Positions 5,744-12,035 of a stretch of DNA of 12,035 nt are shown in pieces. Origin of the DNA: Candidatus Dormiibacter sp. (GTDB lineage: Bacteria; Chloroflexota; Dormibacteria; UBA8260); the NCBI GenBank assembly GCA_025450495.1, contig JANWHI010000054.1:1-12035 (forward strand), given 5' to 3'. Made by a program: the position numbers and the translations under genes. Numbering within the stretch: position 1 is the stretch's first letter; each line of letters starts with the position of its first letter. The notes below the pieces were generated by a model. The model saw only the letters and a program-made list of their open reading frames with translations. It had not been told where the DNA came from and ran no database searches.

Positions 5744-7932
5744 TAGATGGCCTCGATGTCGTTGTTGTCAGGGCCCCCGCCGCGGCGCCGCAGCCGGCGC
5801 GCGTGCGGATGGTGCTGGAGGTGGTACGGGACGTTGACGACCACCGTCCCCGGCCGAAAGAGAAGCTGCGCCTTCAATCGCAATGCGGTCTGGTTGTGGA
5901 GAAGCTGATGCCACCAGCGGGTCGCGACCAGCTCGGGCAGGACGATGATCACTGTGTCATCGCTGCGTTGCTTGTCGATGGCGTCAATGTAGCGTAGCAG
6001 GGGGCGGATGAAGGAGCGGTAGGGAGACTCGACGATCTCCAGGGGCACGTGATTGCCCCACGCTTCCCAGCGCGCTCGCAACATGGCGATGTGATGCTCG
6101 TCATCGCAGACGTGGACGGCGATGACGTTTTCGCTGAGCGACCGCGCCAGCGCCAGCGACTGCAGCGCCAGGCTGTTGAGGTCGGCGATGGGCACCAGGC
6201 ACACCAGCCTCATCTGGTCCGGCGACGTCGGTATCTCGGTGGTGAGCCGACCGCTCACCTCCTGGTAGTGACGGTGGATCGAGAAGCAGGCGGCGACGAG
6301 CAGCGGCACGATGACCACGATGACTCCGGCGCCGTCGAGGAAGCGCGTCACGCCGTTGATCGCCAGCACCAGACCCGTGATGACCGTGCCCGTGGCATTG
6401 ATCGCCAGGCCAAGCCGCCAGCCCTTCTCGCGCCGGCGCAGCCATCGTGAGACCATGCCCGCCTGCGACATGGTGAACGCGGTGAAGACACCCACCGCAT
6501 AGAGCGGCAGAAGGCTGTTGACATTGCCGTTGAATCCCCAGACCAGAAGCCCCGACAGAGCCGCCAGGACGATGATCCCGTTGCTATAGGAGAGCCGGTC
6601 GCCGAGTCGCTTGAACTGATGGGGCGCGTAGTCGTCCCGCGCCATGAAGAAGAGGAGCCGGGGGAAGTCGGAGAACGCCGTGTTGCCGGCCAGGACCAGG
6701 ATGGCCGTGGTGGACACGATGACGAAGAAGTACAGCGGACCGTTCTGAAAGGCGTAGGTGGCGATCTTCGAGATGATCGTCTGGTAGTGCGGCGAGTTGG
6801 GATCGTCGGGAACGAGCCCGAGCCAGAAGGTGACCAGGCTGATGCCGACGAACATCAGGCCGAGGATGATGCCGAGCGTGGTCAGGGTCGTGCGTGCGTT
6901 GACCCACTCCTTGGGCTTGAACGCGGGGACGCCGTCGCTGATCGCCTCGACGCCGGTGAGCGCGGTGGCACCGGAGGCGAAGGCCCGCAGCAACAGGAAA
7001 ATGCCAAGGTTCTGGGTCACCCGTCTGGGGTCGATGATCGGCACGGTGTGGGGCACGTGGTGGACCAGGATCTGGAAGCCGGCGACGATCACCATCAGGA
7101 ACATCGACGCGATGAAGAGGTACGTGGGTGCGGCGAAGATCGAACCCGACTCGCGGATGCCCCGGAGGTTGCCGAACAGCAGCAGCGCGATGAATGTCAG
7201 GCACAGGGGCACGCGGTACGGGATGGCCGACGGAGCAGCGCTGAGGATGTTGTCCGTTCCGGCGGCGACCGAGACCGCGACCGTGAGCGTGTACGACGTC
7301 ATCAGGGCGCAACCGGCGATCAGTCCTGCCAGCGGGCCGAGGTTGTCACTGGCGACGATGTATGACCCGCCGCCTTTGGGGTACGCCCTGATCGTCTGCC
7401 GGTAGCTGAGCACGACGATGGCGAGCAGCAGCGCAATCGCACCGGTGATCGGCAGGATGAAACCGTAGGCGGTGGCGCCGGCCAGGACCAGGTAGAAGAG
7501 AATCTGCTCAGTGGCGTAGGCCACCGAGGACAATGCGTCCGACGAGAGAACCGCGAGCGCCTTGATCTTGCTGAGCCGCTCGTGGCTCTGCGCCTCGGTG
7601 GCCAGCGGCGTGCCGAGGATGATCAACCGCAGCTTGTTTCGCAGCCGTCCGAACTCGCCGGTCGGCGCGGTCGCACGCGCCGTCGCCTGCAGCCAGCCGG
7701 GAGCGACTCGTTCGAATCCCTGGGTCTTCGAACGGACCACGCGAACATAGTGTTCGCCCGGGCGGCCGCGCTTCTCGAGCGTGTCGAGGTCGGGATCGAT
7801 GAAGGCGCCGTCTGCGGCTCGCGCGCGGGGAACCCGCGACCACGCGCGTCCCGCCTCCCGAAGTGACGTCACCTCATCGTCGGCGAGATGCACCTCGGCG
7901 TGGCCGGATGGCTCCGGCAGCGTGTCAGTCAC
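5743..7932 (-). CDS. KimA-like APC-superfamily permease, probable K+:H+ symporter
   Basis: The 729-residue protein has about twelve hydrophobic segments between residues 125 and 555 and a soluble C-terminal domain (about 560-729, strands such as MRLVCLVPIADL, ENVIAVHVCD, TVIIVLPELVA). Its core matches Bacillus subtilis KimA (YdaO). From memory, KimA's K+/H+ site uses Asp36, Tyr43, Thr121, Ser125, Thr230 and Glu233; Asp132, Tyr139, Thr217, Ser221, Thr326 and Glu329 stand here at a constant offset of 96, in SSDALSSVAY, LTVAVS and LTGVE. Tyr478 in LLPLYAVG may be the counterpart of KimA Tyr377. The 96-residue hydrophilic N-terminal extension is unusual. The GTG start is at 7930-7932, with an in-frame stop nine bases upstream. 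It is the first gene of the minus-strand operon. An amino-acid permease function remains possible, but residue conservation favours potassium. Confidence 0.85.
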   Translation of the reverse strand: MTDTLPEPSGHAEVHLADDEVTSLREAGRAWSRVPRARAADGAFIDPDLDTLEKRGRPGEHYVRVVRSKTQGFERVAPGWLQATARATAPTGEFGRLRNKLRLIILGTPLATEAQSHERLSKIKALAVLSSDALSSVAYATEQILFYLVLAGATAYGFILPITGAIALLLAIVVLSYRQTIRAYPKGGGSYIVASDNLGPLAGLIAGCALMTSYTLTVAVSVAAGTDNILSAAPSAIPYRVPLCLTFIALLLFGNLRGIRESGSIFAAPTYLFIASMFLMVIVAGFQILVHHVPHTVPIIDPRRVTQNLGIFLLLRAFASGATALTGVEAISDGVPAFKPKEWVNARTTLTTLGIILGLMFVGISLVTFWLGLVPDDPNSPHYQTIISKIATYAFQNGPLYFFVIVSTTAILVLAGNTAFSDFPRLLFFMARDDYAPHQFKRLGDRLSYSNGIIVLAALSGLLVWGFNGNVNSLLPLYAVGVFTAFTMSQAGMVSRWLRRREKGWRLGLAINATGTVITGLVLAINGVTRFLDGAGVIVVIVPLLVAACFSIHRHYQEVSGRLTTEIPTSPDQMRLVCLVPIADLNSLALQSLALARSLSENVIAVHVCDDEHHIAMLRARWEAWGNHVPLEIVESPYRSFIRPLLRYIDAIDKQRSDDTVIIVLPELVATRWWHQLLHNQTALRLKAQLLFRPGTVVVNVPYHLQHHPHARRLRRRGGGPDNNDIEAI

Positions 7933-7954
7933 TCTCAGTCACAACTCCGCCCGC

Positions 7955-7960
7955 AGTGTA
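7955..7960 (-). promoter_or_regulatory. Possible -10 box (TACACT) of the KimA-like operon
   Basis: On the minus strand TACACT sits 22 nt before the GTG at 7932, which would leave a leader of about 15 nt containing GGCGGAG. No convincing -35 is present at 17 bp. It is the best -10 in the 104 bp divergent gap. Pattern only. Confidence 0.3.
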
Positions 7961-8036
7961 GTTGCGATCTGCGCGAACGCGGACAGGCGCACCTCGGGTA
8001 CGATTCGCGGCGTCCGATGGTTTTCGACTTGGCCGA

Positions 8037-8807
8037 GTGATCGACACAACAGAGGCATCGTCTCCCGCCGCAGGCGAGGAGACGGGCGGCCGGAGCGCAC
8101 CTGTCAATGGTGACGCGCGAGGCACAGCCCCCGCCGTGCGTCGGCGCGCGCCCATCGGCGGCCCCTCCCCCGCGCAGCTTCCCCGGATCGCGCGCCCGCA
8201 AGGGCTGCCGCACGCCGGCCATCCGATCGAGCCGCCGTCTCCCGAGCACCACCACCTTCCCGGATGGGTGCGTCGCGTCCACGGCCAGGCGCGTCCCATC
8301 CTGGCCGACCTGCTCGGCAACCTCGACGGCGACTCGCGCGATCGTTTCCAGGCCAGCGTCGGCGCCCTGATCGGCGGCATGAGCGCCGGTCGGTTCAGCC
8401 TCGCGTGGCAATACCCCAAGCTGATCTCGGATGGCATGGAACAGTTCGAGGCACACCGCCGCGAGAACGCCGAGATCTTCAGGGCGCAGCGGGCGCTCGA
8501 CCAGCGGCGCAAGAGGGCCGGCGATTCACTCAGGGAGGCGGGCGCGCGGCTGGCGCCCGACGCGCTGGCACGCCTCAATCGCACGCTGCGCAGCGCCACA
8601 ACGGCGGATGAGCTCGCTGCGGTGGCCACCGAGGTGGAGCAATCCGTCGCTGCGGCTCGCAACAACGCGGAGAAGCGCAGGGATCGCGAGATCGACCGCA
8701 CCCGGTCGCGCATCCGCAAGACGCTGCCCCGCGCGCTGACCACCGAGCCGACCGAGACGTGGCAGGACGTGCTCCGCCGCTTTGCGGAGTCACAGGCGGC
8801 GGAGTAG
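8037..8807 (+). CDS. Hypothetical protein: disordered N-terminus plus charged helical region
   Basis: I do not recognise this 256-residue product. Residues 1-75 are rich in Pro, Ala, Gly and Arg and look disordered (GPSPAQLPRIARPQG; a HHH at 71-73). Residues 76-135 look folded (PGWVRRVHGQARPILADLL, SVGALIGGMSAGRFSLAWQ). From about 135 to 255 the sequence is helical and highly charged, with possible coiled-coil stretches (EAHRRENAEIFRAQRAL; NNAEKRRDREIDRTRSRIRK). No signal peptide, membrane span or catalytic motif is visible. The start is uncertain: GTG at 8037 or TTG at 7962; I prefer the GTG because the extra 25 residues are Arg-rich without structure. It is divergent from the KimA-like operon and ends 23 bp before the CBS gene in the same direction, so it may be cotranscribed with it. 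Confidence 0.65.
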   Translation: MIDTTEASSPAAGEETGGRSAPVNGDARGTAPAVRRRAPIGGPSPAQLPRIARPQGLPHAGHPIEPPSPEHHHLPGWVRRVHGQARPILADLLGNLDGDSRDRFQASVGALIGGMSAGRFSLAWQYPKLISDGMEQFEAHRRENAEIFRAQRALDQRRKRAGDSLREAGARLAPDALARLNRTLRSATTADELAAVATEVEQSVAAARNNAEKRRDREIDRTRSRIRKTLPRALTTEPTETWQDVLRRFAESQAAE

Positions 8808-8821
8808 CGCAGAGGCCCCGG

Positions 8822-8827
8822 TATACT
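8822..8827 (+). promoter_or_regulatory. Probable -10 box (TATACT) upstream of the CBS/oxidoreductase genes
   Basis: TATACT matches the TATAAT consensus at five of six bases and stands out in GC-rich DNA. It lies in the 23 bp gap before the CBS gene and is embedded in a near-palindrome (CCCG-GTATAC-T-CGGG, 8817-8831). The base 17 bp upstream gives GCGGAG, not a real -35. Predicted start of transcription about 8833-8836, which is just past the GTG at 8831. Confidence 0.45.
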
Positions 8828-8830
8828 CGG

Positions 8831-9328
8831 GTGGAATTGAGCAGCACTCCCGTGGCAGCGTCGCTCGACCCGGATCGCCTTGCTCCAGACGCCGGCAACC
8901 CCGCTGTCGCCGGCGTGATGCGTGACGAGGTGGTCTTCTGTCTGCCCAGCACCCCGGTGGACGCCATCGCCAAGCTGATGGCCGACAACGAGCTGCCCGA
9001 GATCCCGGTGCTGCTCGATCGCCGCCCGGTTGGCTACGTGCACCAGGACGACGTGCTCGATCGGCTGGTCACCGGCGCGGTGGTGATTGCCGGCAGCGAC
9101 CTGGCCATGAGACCTCCGACAACTGTGGTGCAGGCGATTGACATCCTGCGCAGCCCGCCGCTCCTGGTCGACGAGTCCCAGCAGGTGCGCGAGGTGGCGG
9201 CGGTGATGGCCGGGCAGGGGCGCCAGGTGGCGCTGGTGATGCACGAGGACGAGACGCCGGTGGGGATGCTGACGGCGCGCGAGCTCGCCGATCACCTGCT
9301 CGCCCATCCGGAGCTCGACGATGCCTGA
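8831..9328 (+). CDS. Stand-alone CBS-pair (Bateman) protein
   Basis: The 165-residue product is little more than two CBS domains: about residues 27-80 (VMRDEVVFC to DDVLDRLV, with IPVLLDRRPVGYVHQDDVL) and 93-157 (MRPPTTVV to LTARELADHLL, with VALVMHEDETPVGMLTARE). CBS pairs usually bind AMP, ATP, SAM or related ligands and regulate a partner protein. No catalytic domain or membrane span is present. Start is open: GTG 8831 is the longest, but the TATACT at 8822 would place the transcript start after it, so TTG 8837 or GTG 8852 are equally possible; residues before 24 carry no domain. Its 3' end overlaps the next gene by 8 bp (ATGCCTGA), so the two products are probably made in step. The likely partner is that neighbour, itself carrying CBS-like repeats. 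The ligand cannot be told from sequence. Confidence 0.88.
   Translation: MELSSTPVAASLDPDRLAPDAGNPAVAGVMRDEVVFCLPSTPVDAIAKLMADNELPEIPVLLDRRPVGYVHQDDVLDRLVTGAVVIAGSDLAMRPPTTVVQAIDILRSPPLLVDESQQVREVAAVMAGQGRQVALVMHEDETPVGMLTARELADHLLAHPELDDA
9310..9313 (+). promoter_or_regulatory. Shine-Dalgarno GGAG for the CBS-GltD fusion gene
   Basis: GGAG lies 7 nt before the ATG at 9321, inside the last codons of the CBS-pair gene. It fixes this ATG, and therefore the N-terminal CBS-like region, as part of the fusion protein. Confidence 0.6.
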
Positions 9329-11549
9329 GCTCGACCGCATCGCCACCACGTTCGGGGCTGAGTGCAACTCGGATGACACCCTGCGCGACATCCTCCCGGC
9401 GTTGCGCGCCCAGCACCCGGTGCCTTTGGTGGTCACGCGCGACGATGTCGTCGAGGGCACGGTCGGTCTCGAGGTGGTGGTGCCCGCGTTCGGCAGCGAC
9501 CTCGGTTCGATCAGCGTCGGCTCGGTGATGCGCCCCGCGCCGCGGCTTGACGTGGGTGAGTCAGTCGAGAAGGGCGTCGCCGCGATGCGCGCCGAGCGGG
9601 CCGCCGCGGTGATCGTCACCGAGAGCTCCGGGGGACTCTTCTCACGGACGCGCGACGAGCGCCCCGTGGGCCTGGTCACCGATGTGCAGGTATTGGCCAC
9701 CATCGGCAGGAACGTGACGGACAAGGCTCCGATGAAGATCCTCGCCGGGCACCGCGACCTGGGCTTCAACGTGCCCGTCTCACCGTGCCAGCGCAACTGC
9801 CCGATCAAGCAGGACATCGCCACCTACGTCGATTACGTCAGCCAGGGACGCTACGTCGATTCCTGGATGGTGATCCACGAGACCAATCCGTTCCCGAGCA
9901 TCCTGGGGCGGCTCTGCAACCACCCCTGCGAGACCGACTGCAAACGTGGCTGGGATCCGGGCGAGGAGCCGGTCACGATCCGCTCGATCAAGCGCTTCAG
10001 CACCGACTTCGCCTGGCAGCAGAACCTCTGGATCGACTACAAGATCGCGCCGTCCAACGGCCGCCGCGTGGCGGTGGTGGGCGCCGGGCCCGCCGGTTTG
10101 ACGTGCGCGCTCGACCTGCGCGTGCAGGGCTACGAGGTGGCGCTCTACGAGCGCGAGGCCAAGGTTGGCGGGCTGCTCAGCACCTCGATCCCACCGTTTC
10201 GTTTCGACCACCGCCAGCTGCAGTGGGAGCTCGACATGATCCTGGCCACCGGGATCGACGTCCACACCGACAGCAACGTCGGCGAGGGTGAGAAGGACGT
10301 CAAGATCGACGACCTGCTTGCCCAGCACGACGCCGTGTTCGTGTCGATCGGGATGATGAAAGGACGGATCCTGCCGATCCCGGGCACCGACCTTCCCCAG
10401 GTCACCGACGCCATGACCTTCCTGCGACAGGTCTCCTACGACCGCATTCCTCCGCACTTCCCCGTGGCCGGGCGGGTGGTCGTCGTCGGCGGCGGAGCGA
10501 TCGCCACCGACGCCTGCCAGACCTCCATCAAGCTGGGCGCCAAGCAGGTGTGGATGGTGGCCATCGAGCCCGAGGACCGGCTCCCGGCGTTCGGCAATGA
10601 GCTCCACGAGGCCAAGGAGATCGGGCTCAAAATCCACTCCGGCGTCATCGTCAAAGAGGTCCACGCCGACGACCGTGGCAACGTCGCTGCGGTCAGCTTC
10701 GCGCCACTCCAGCCCATGCAGTTCGATCCGCTCAGCGGCAAGCTGATCTTCTCGTCAGTGAAGGAGGTCGAGGGCGCCGAACGCTGGACGGCGCAGGCCG
10801 ACCTCGTCATCTTCGCCTCCGGACAGATCATGGAGGGGCTCGGCAAGTCGGTCCCGCTCACCCAGCGGGGACTGGTGGCCGCCGACCGCGGTGGCCACAC
10901 CGGCGTCGACCGGCTGTTCTGCGGCGGCGATTGCGTGCAGGGCCCGTCGTTCATCGTCGACGCGGTCGGCTGGGGACACCGCGTGGCGCGGTCGATCCGC
11001 GAGAGCCTCGGCGATGTTGCCGGGCCCGGAGAGCGCATCTACCAGACCATCGTCGAGCGAACCGACGATCACCGCCAGTCCGAGGTCTTCGCCCGCACCG
11101 ACCCGGCCATCCTCGAGGCCTCCAAGCGCTACGACATGAGCGAATGCGAGCTGCCCTGGAGCGACCGAGAGGCGATCGTCCAGTCGATCCGCTGCTTCCA
11201 GTGCGATTCCGTCCACCACTACGACACCGCCGTCTGCGTGCTCTGTGGCGCCTGCGACGATGTCTGCCCGGAGAAGGCGATCGACGTGGTGGTGTTCGGC
11301 GAGGATCGCGAGCGCTCCTCGGGCGGTGAGACCATGGTGTGTCGCACTTCGGGCGGGGACCCGACGTCGGGCGGCTACGAGGGCGAGATCTTCATCAACT
11401 ACGACCGCTGCACCAACTGCAGGATCTGTGAGGACCACTGCCCGGTGAACTGCATCACCTTCGAGCGGGTCCGCTTCGTCGACGACACCATGCGTGTCGT
11501 GGAGAAGCCACGGATCACCGTGGACCTGCCGCTGGTCGCGGTGCGCTGA
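9321..11549 (+). CDS. Fusion flavoprotein: CBS-like pair + GltD-type NAD(P)H:acceptor oxidoreductase + 2[4Fe-4S] ferredoxin domain
   Basis: The 742 residues read in order: a CBS-like pair (first repeat degenerate, about 10-60; second about 65-128, SVMRPAPRLDVGES to PVGLVTDVQVLA); a GltD/DPD-type FeS domain with Cys156, 160, 199, 203 and 207; an FAD Rossmann loop VAVVGAGPAGL (250-260) followed by GG (283-284); a second dinucleotide loop VVVVGGGAIATD (386-397) for NAD(P)H; the FAD-closing GGD at 535-537 with GPSFIVDAVGWG; Cys625 and Cys628 (RCFQCD); and two CX2CX2CX3CP ferredoxin motifs at Cys639/642/645/649 and 697/700/703/707. It should pass electrons between NAD(P)H and an acceptor through FAD and FeS clusters. 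No GltB or DPD barrel follows, so the electron partner is unknown. It overlaps the upstream CBS-pair gene by 8 bp; tadA follows immediately. Domain calls are strong; physiological reaction is inference. Confidence 0.93.
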   Translation: MPELDRIATTFGAECNSDDTLRDILPALRAQHPVPLVVTRDDVVEGTVGLEVVVPAFGSDLGSISVGSVMRPAPRLDVGESVEKGVAAMRAERAAAVIVTESSGGLFSRTRDERPVGLVTDVQVLATIGRNVTDKAPMKILAGHRDLGFNVPVSPCQRNCPIKQDIATYVDYVSQGRYVDSWMVIHETNPFPSILGRLCNHPCETDCKRGWDPGEEPVTIRSIKRFSTDFAWQQNLWIDYKIAPSNGRRVAVVGAGPAGLTCALDLRVQGYEVALYEREAKVGGLLSTSIPPFRFDHRQLQWELDMILATGIDVHTDSNVGEGEKDVKIDDLLAQHDAVFVSIGMMKGRILPIPGTDLPQVTDAMTFLRQVSYDRIPPHFPVAGRVVVVGGGAIATDACQTSIKLGAKQVWMVAIEPEDRLPAFGNELHEAKEIGLKIHSGVIVKEVHADDRGNVAAVSFAPLQPMQFDPLSGKLIFSSVKEVEGAERWTAQADLVIFASGQIMEGLGKSVPLTQRGLVAADRGGHTGVDRLFCGGDCVQGPSFIVDAVGWGHRVARSIRESLGDVAGPGERIYQTIVERTDDHRQSEVFARTDPAILEASKRYDMSECELPWSDREAIVQSIRCFQCDSVHHYDTAVCVLCGACDDVCPEKAIDVVVFGEDRERSSGGETMVCRTSGGDPTSGGYEGEIFINYDRCTNCRICEDHCPVNCITFERVRFVDDTMRVVEKPRITVDLPLVAVR

Positions 11550-11584
11550 GCTCGCCGGCAGCTGCGCCGCCGGGCGCGCAGGAC

Positions 11585-11588
11585 GAGG
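11585..11588 (+). promoter_or_regulatory. Possible Shine-Dalgarno GAGG for tadA
   Basis: GAGG lies 5 nt before the ATG at 11594, supporting that ATG as a start. The same bases would encode part of the D-E-A-L residues that align with the usual TadA N-terminus, so the signal may be a coincidence. Confidence 0.4.
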
Positions 11589-11593
11589 CGCTG

Positions 11594-12025
11594 ATGCGGC
11601 GTGCGCTGCGCCTGGCCCGGGCCGCGGGGGTGCGGGGCGAGGTGCCCGTCGGCGCAGTGGCGGTGCTGGGCGGTCGGGTGATCGCGGCGGCGTCGAACCG
11701 CATCGAGCGCTCCGGCGACGCGACGGCGCACGCCGAGATGCTGGTTCTACGACGCGCGTCTGCCCAGGTGGGCAACTGGCGGCTCACCGGCGTGACCGTG
11801 GTGGTGACGCTCGAGCCGTGCCCGATGTGCGCGGGGGCGATGGTGCAGGGTCGTGTCGATCGCTGCGTCTACGGGGCGTGCGACCCCAAGAAGGGCGCCG
11901 ACGGCAGCGTCTACGACGTTCTGCGCAACCCGGCCAACAACCACCGGCCCGCGGTCGCCGAGGGTGTGCTCGGCAGGGAGTGCGGCCGTCTGCTCAGCGA
12001 TTTCTTCGCGGCCCGGCGGCGGTGA
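11594..12025 (+). CDS. tadA: tRNA-specific adenosine deaminase TadA (A34 to inosine)
   Basis: TadA deaminates A34 of tRNA-Arg(ACG) to inosine so that one tRNA reads CGU, CGC and CGA. The 143-residue product shows the complete zinc site and family marks: GEVPVGAV at 15-22, the HAE motif (His46 zinc ligand, Glu48 proton shuttle) in TAHAEM, and PCPMCAGAM with zinc ligands Cys76 and Cys79, followed by GACDPKKGADGS and NHRP typical of TadA rather than cytidine deaminases, and SDFFAARR at the end. It lies 44 bp after the fusion-oxidoreductase stop. The frame upstream of the ATG stays open and encodes D-E-A-L, which aligns with the usual TadA N-terminus, so the true start may be further upstream. 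Its TGA overlaps a downstream ATG (TGATG at 12023), hinting at another gene past the window edge. Confidence 0.95.
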   Translation: MRRALRLARAAGVRGEVPVGAVAVLGGRVIAAASNRIERSGDATAHAEMLVLRRASAQVGNWRLTGVTVVVTLEPCPMCAGAMVQGRVDRCVYGACDPKKGADGSVYDVLRNPANNHRPAVAEGVLGRECGRLLSDFFAARRR

Positions 12026-12035
12026 TGAGAGGGGC

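Noticed and set aside
7933..8036. c-di-AMP (ydaO) riboswitch ahead of the KimA-like gene
   Set aside because: KimA genes in Bacillus carry one, but the gap here is only about 104 bp, the predicted leader is about 15 nt, and no ydaO-like conserved core is visible.
7925..9823. 632-residue minus-strand open frame opposite the CBS and unknown genes
   Set aside because: It spans the KimA-like start, the intergenic gap and three plus-strand genes; its product is Ser/Arg-rich and unstructured, as expected of a shadow frame. Only its last five codons were kept as a possible upstream frame.
9321..11549. Naming the fusion protein GltD
   Set aside because: It has an extra N-terminal CBS-like region and a C-terminal 2[4Fe-4S] domain that GltD lacks, and there is no GltB in the window, so the symbol would mislead.
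1..12035. Mobile elements, CRISPR, tRNA/rRNA or defence-system genes
   Set aside because: I read both strands for transposase or integrase motifs, short regular repeats and tRNA-like cloverleaf ends and saw none.

Overview
This 12 kb window is high-GC bacterial DNA (about two thirds G+C or more, with strong G/C preference at third codon positions). It is densely packed chromosomal sequence with no insertion sequence, phage gene, CRISPR array, rRNA or tRNA that I could recognise. The gene content (a WS/DGAT acyltransferase, a KimA-type permease, TadA, Nth), frequent GTG starts, few clear Shine-Dalgarno sites and some -10 boxes lying directly against start codons fit an actinobacterial or Chloroflexota/Dormibacterota-like genome. 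I cannot decide between these from the sequence alone.

Layout. (a) Positions 2-1071, plus strand: the 3' end of a PF06541-type membrane protein, coupled by TGATG to endonuclease III (nth). (b) 1023-1514, minus: an unrecognised gene whose 3' end overlaps nth by 49 bp. It is divergent from (c) 1571-3094, plus: a wax ester synthase/diacylglycerol acyltransferase. (d) 7932 down to 3111, minus: a probable four-gene operon of KimA-like K+ permease, class-III aminotransferase, Gfo/Idh/MocA oxidoreductase and a small unknown protein, with overlaps or very short gaps. (e) 8037-12025, plus: an unknown disordered/helical protein, a stand-alone CBS-pair protein, a large fusion flavoprotein (CBS-like pair, GltD-type NAD(P)H/FAD module, two ferredoxin clusters), and tadA (tRNA A34 deaminase).

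The most unusual part is 8831-11549. A free CBS-pair protein overlaps by 8 bp a 742-residue oxidoreductase that carries its own N-terminal CBS-like pair. This suggests a redox enzyme gated by adenine-nucleotide-type ligands, with four CBS repeats in two chains and no glutamate synthase large subunit in view. The second point of interest is the KimA operon, which ties a potassium-type importer to two metabolic enzymes of unknown substrate. Everything else is ordinary housekeeping or unrecognised small genes. The longest non-coding gap is about 100 bp (7933-8036), so no stretch over 300 bases lacks a gene.
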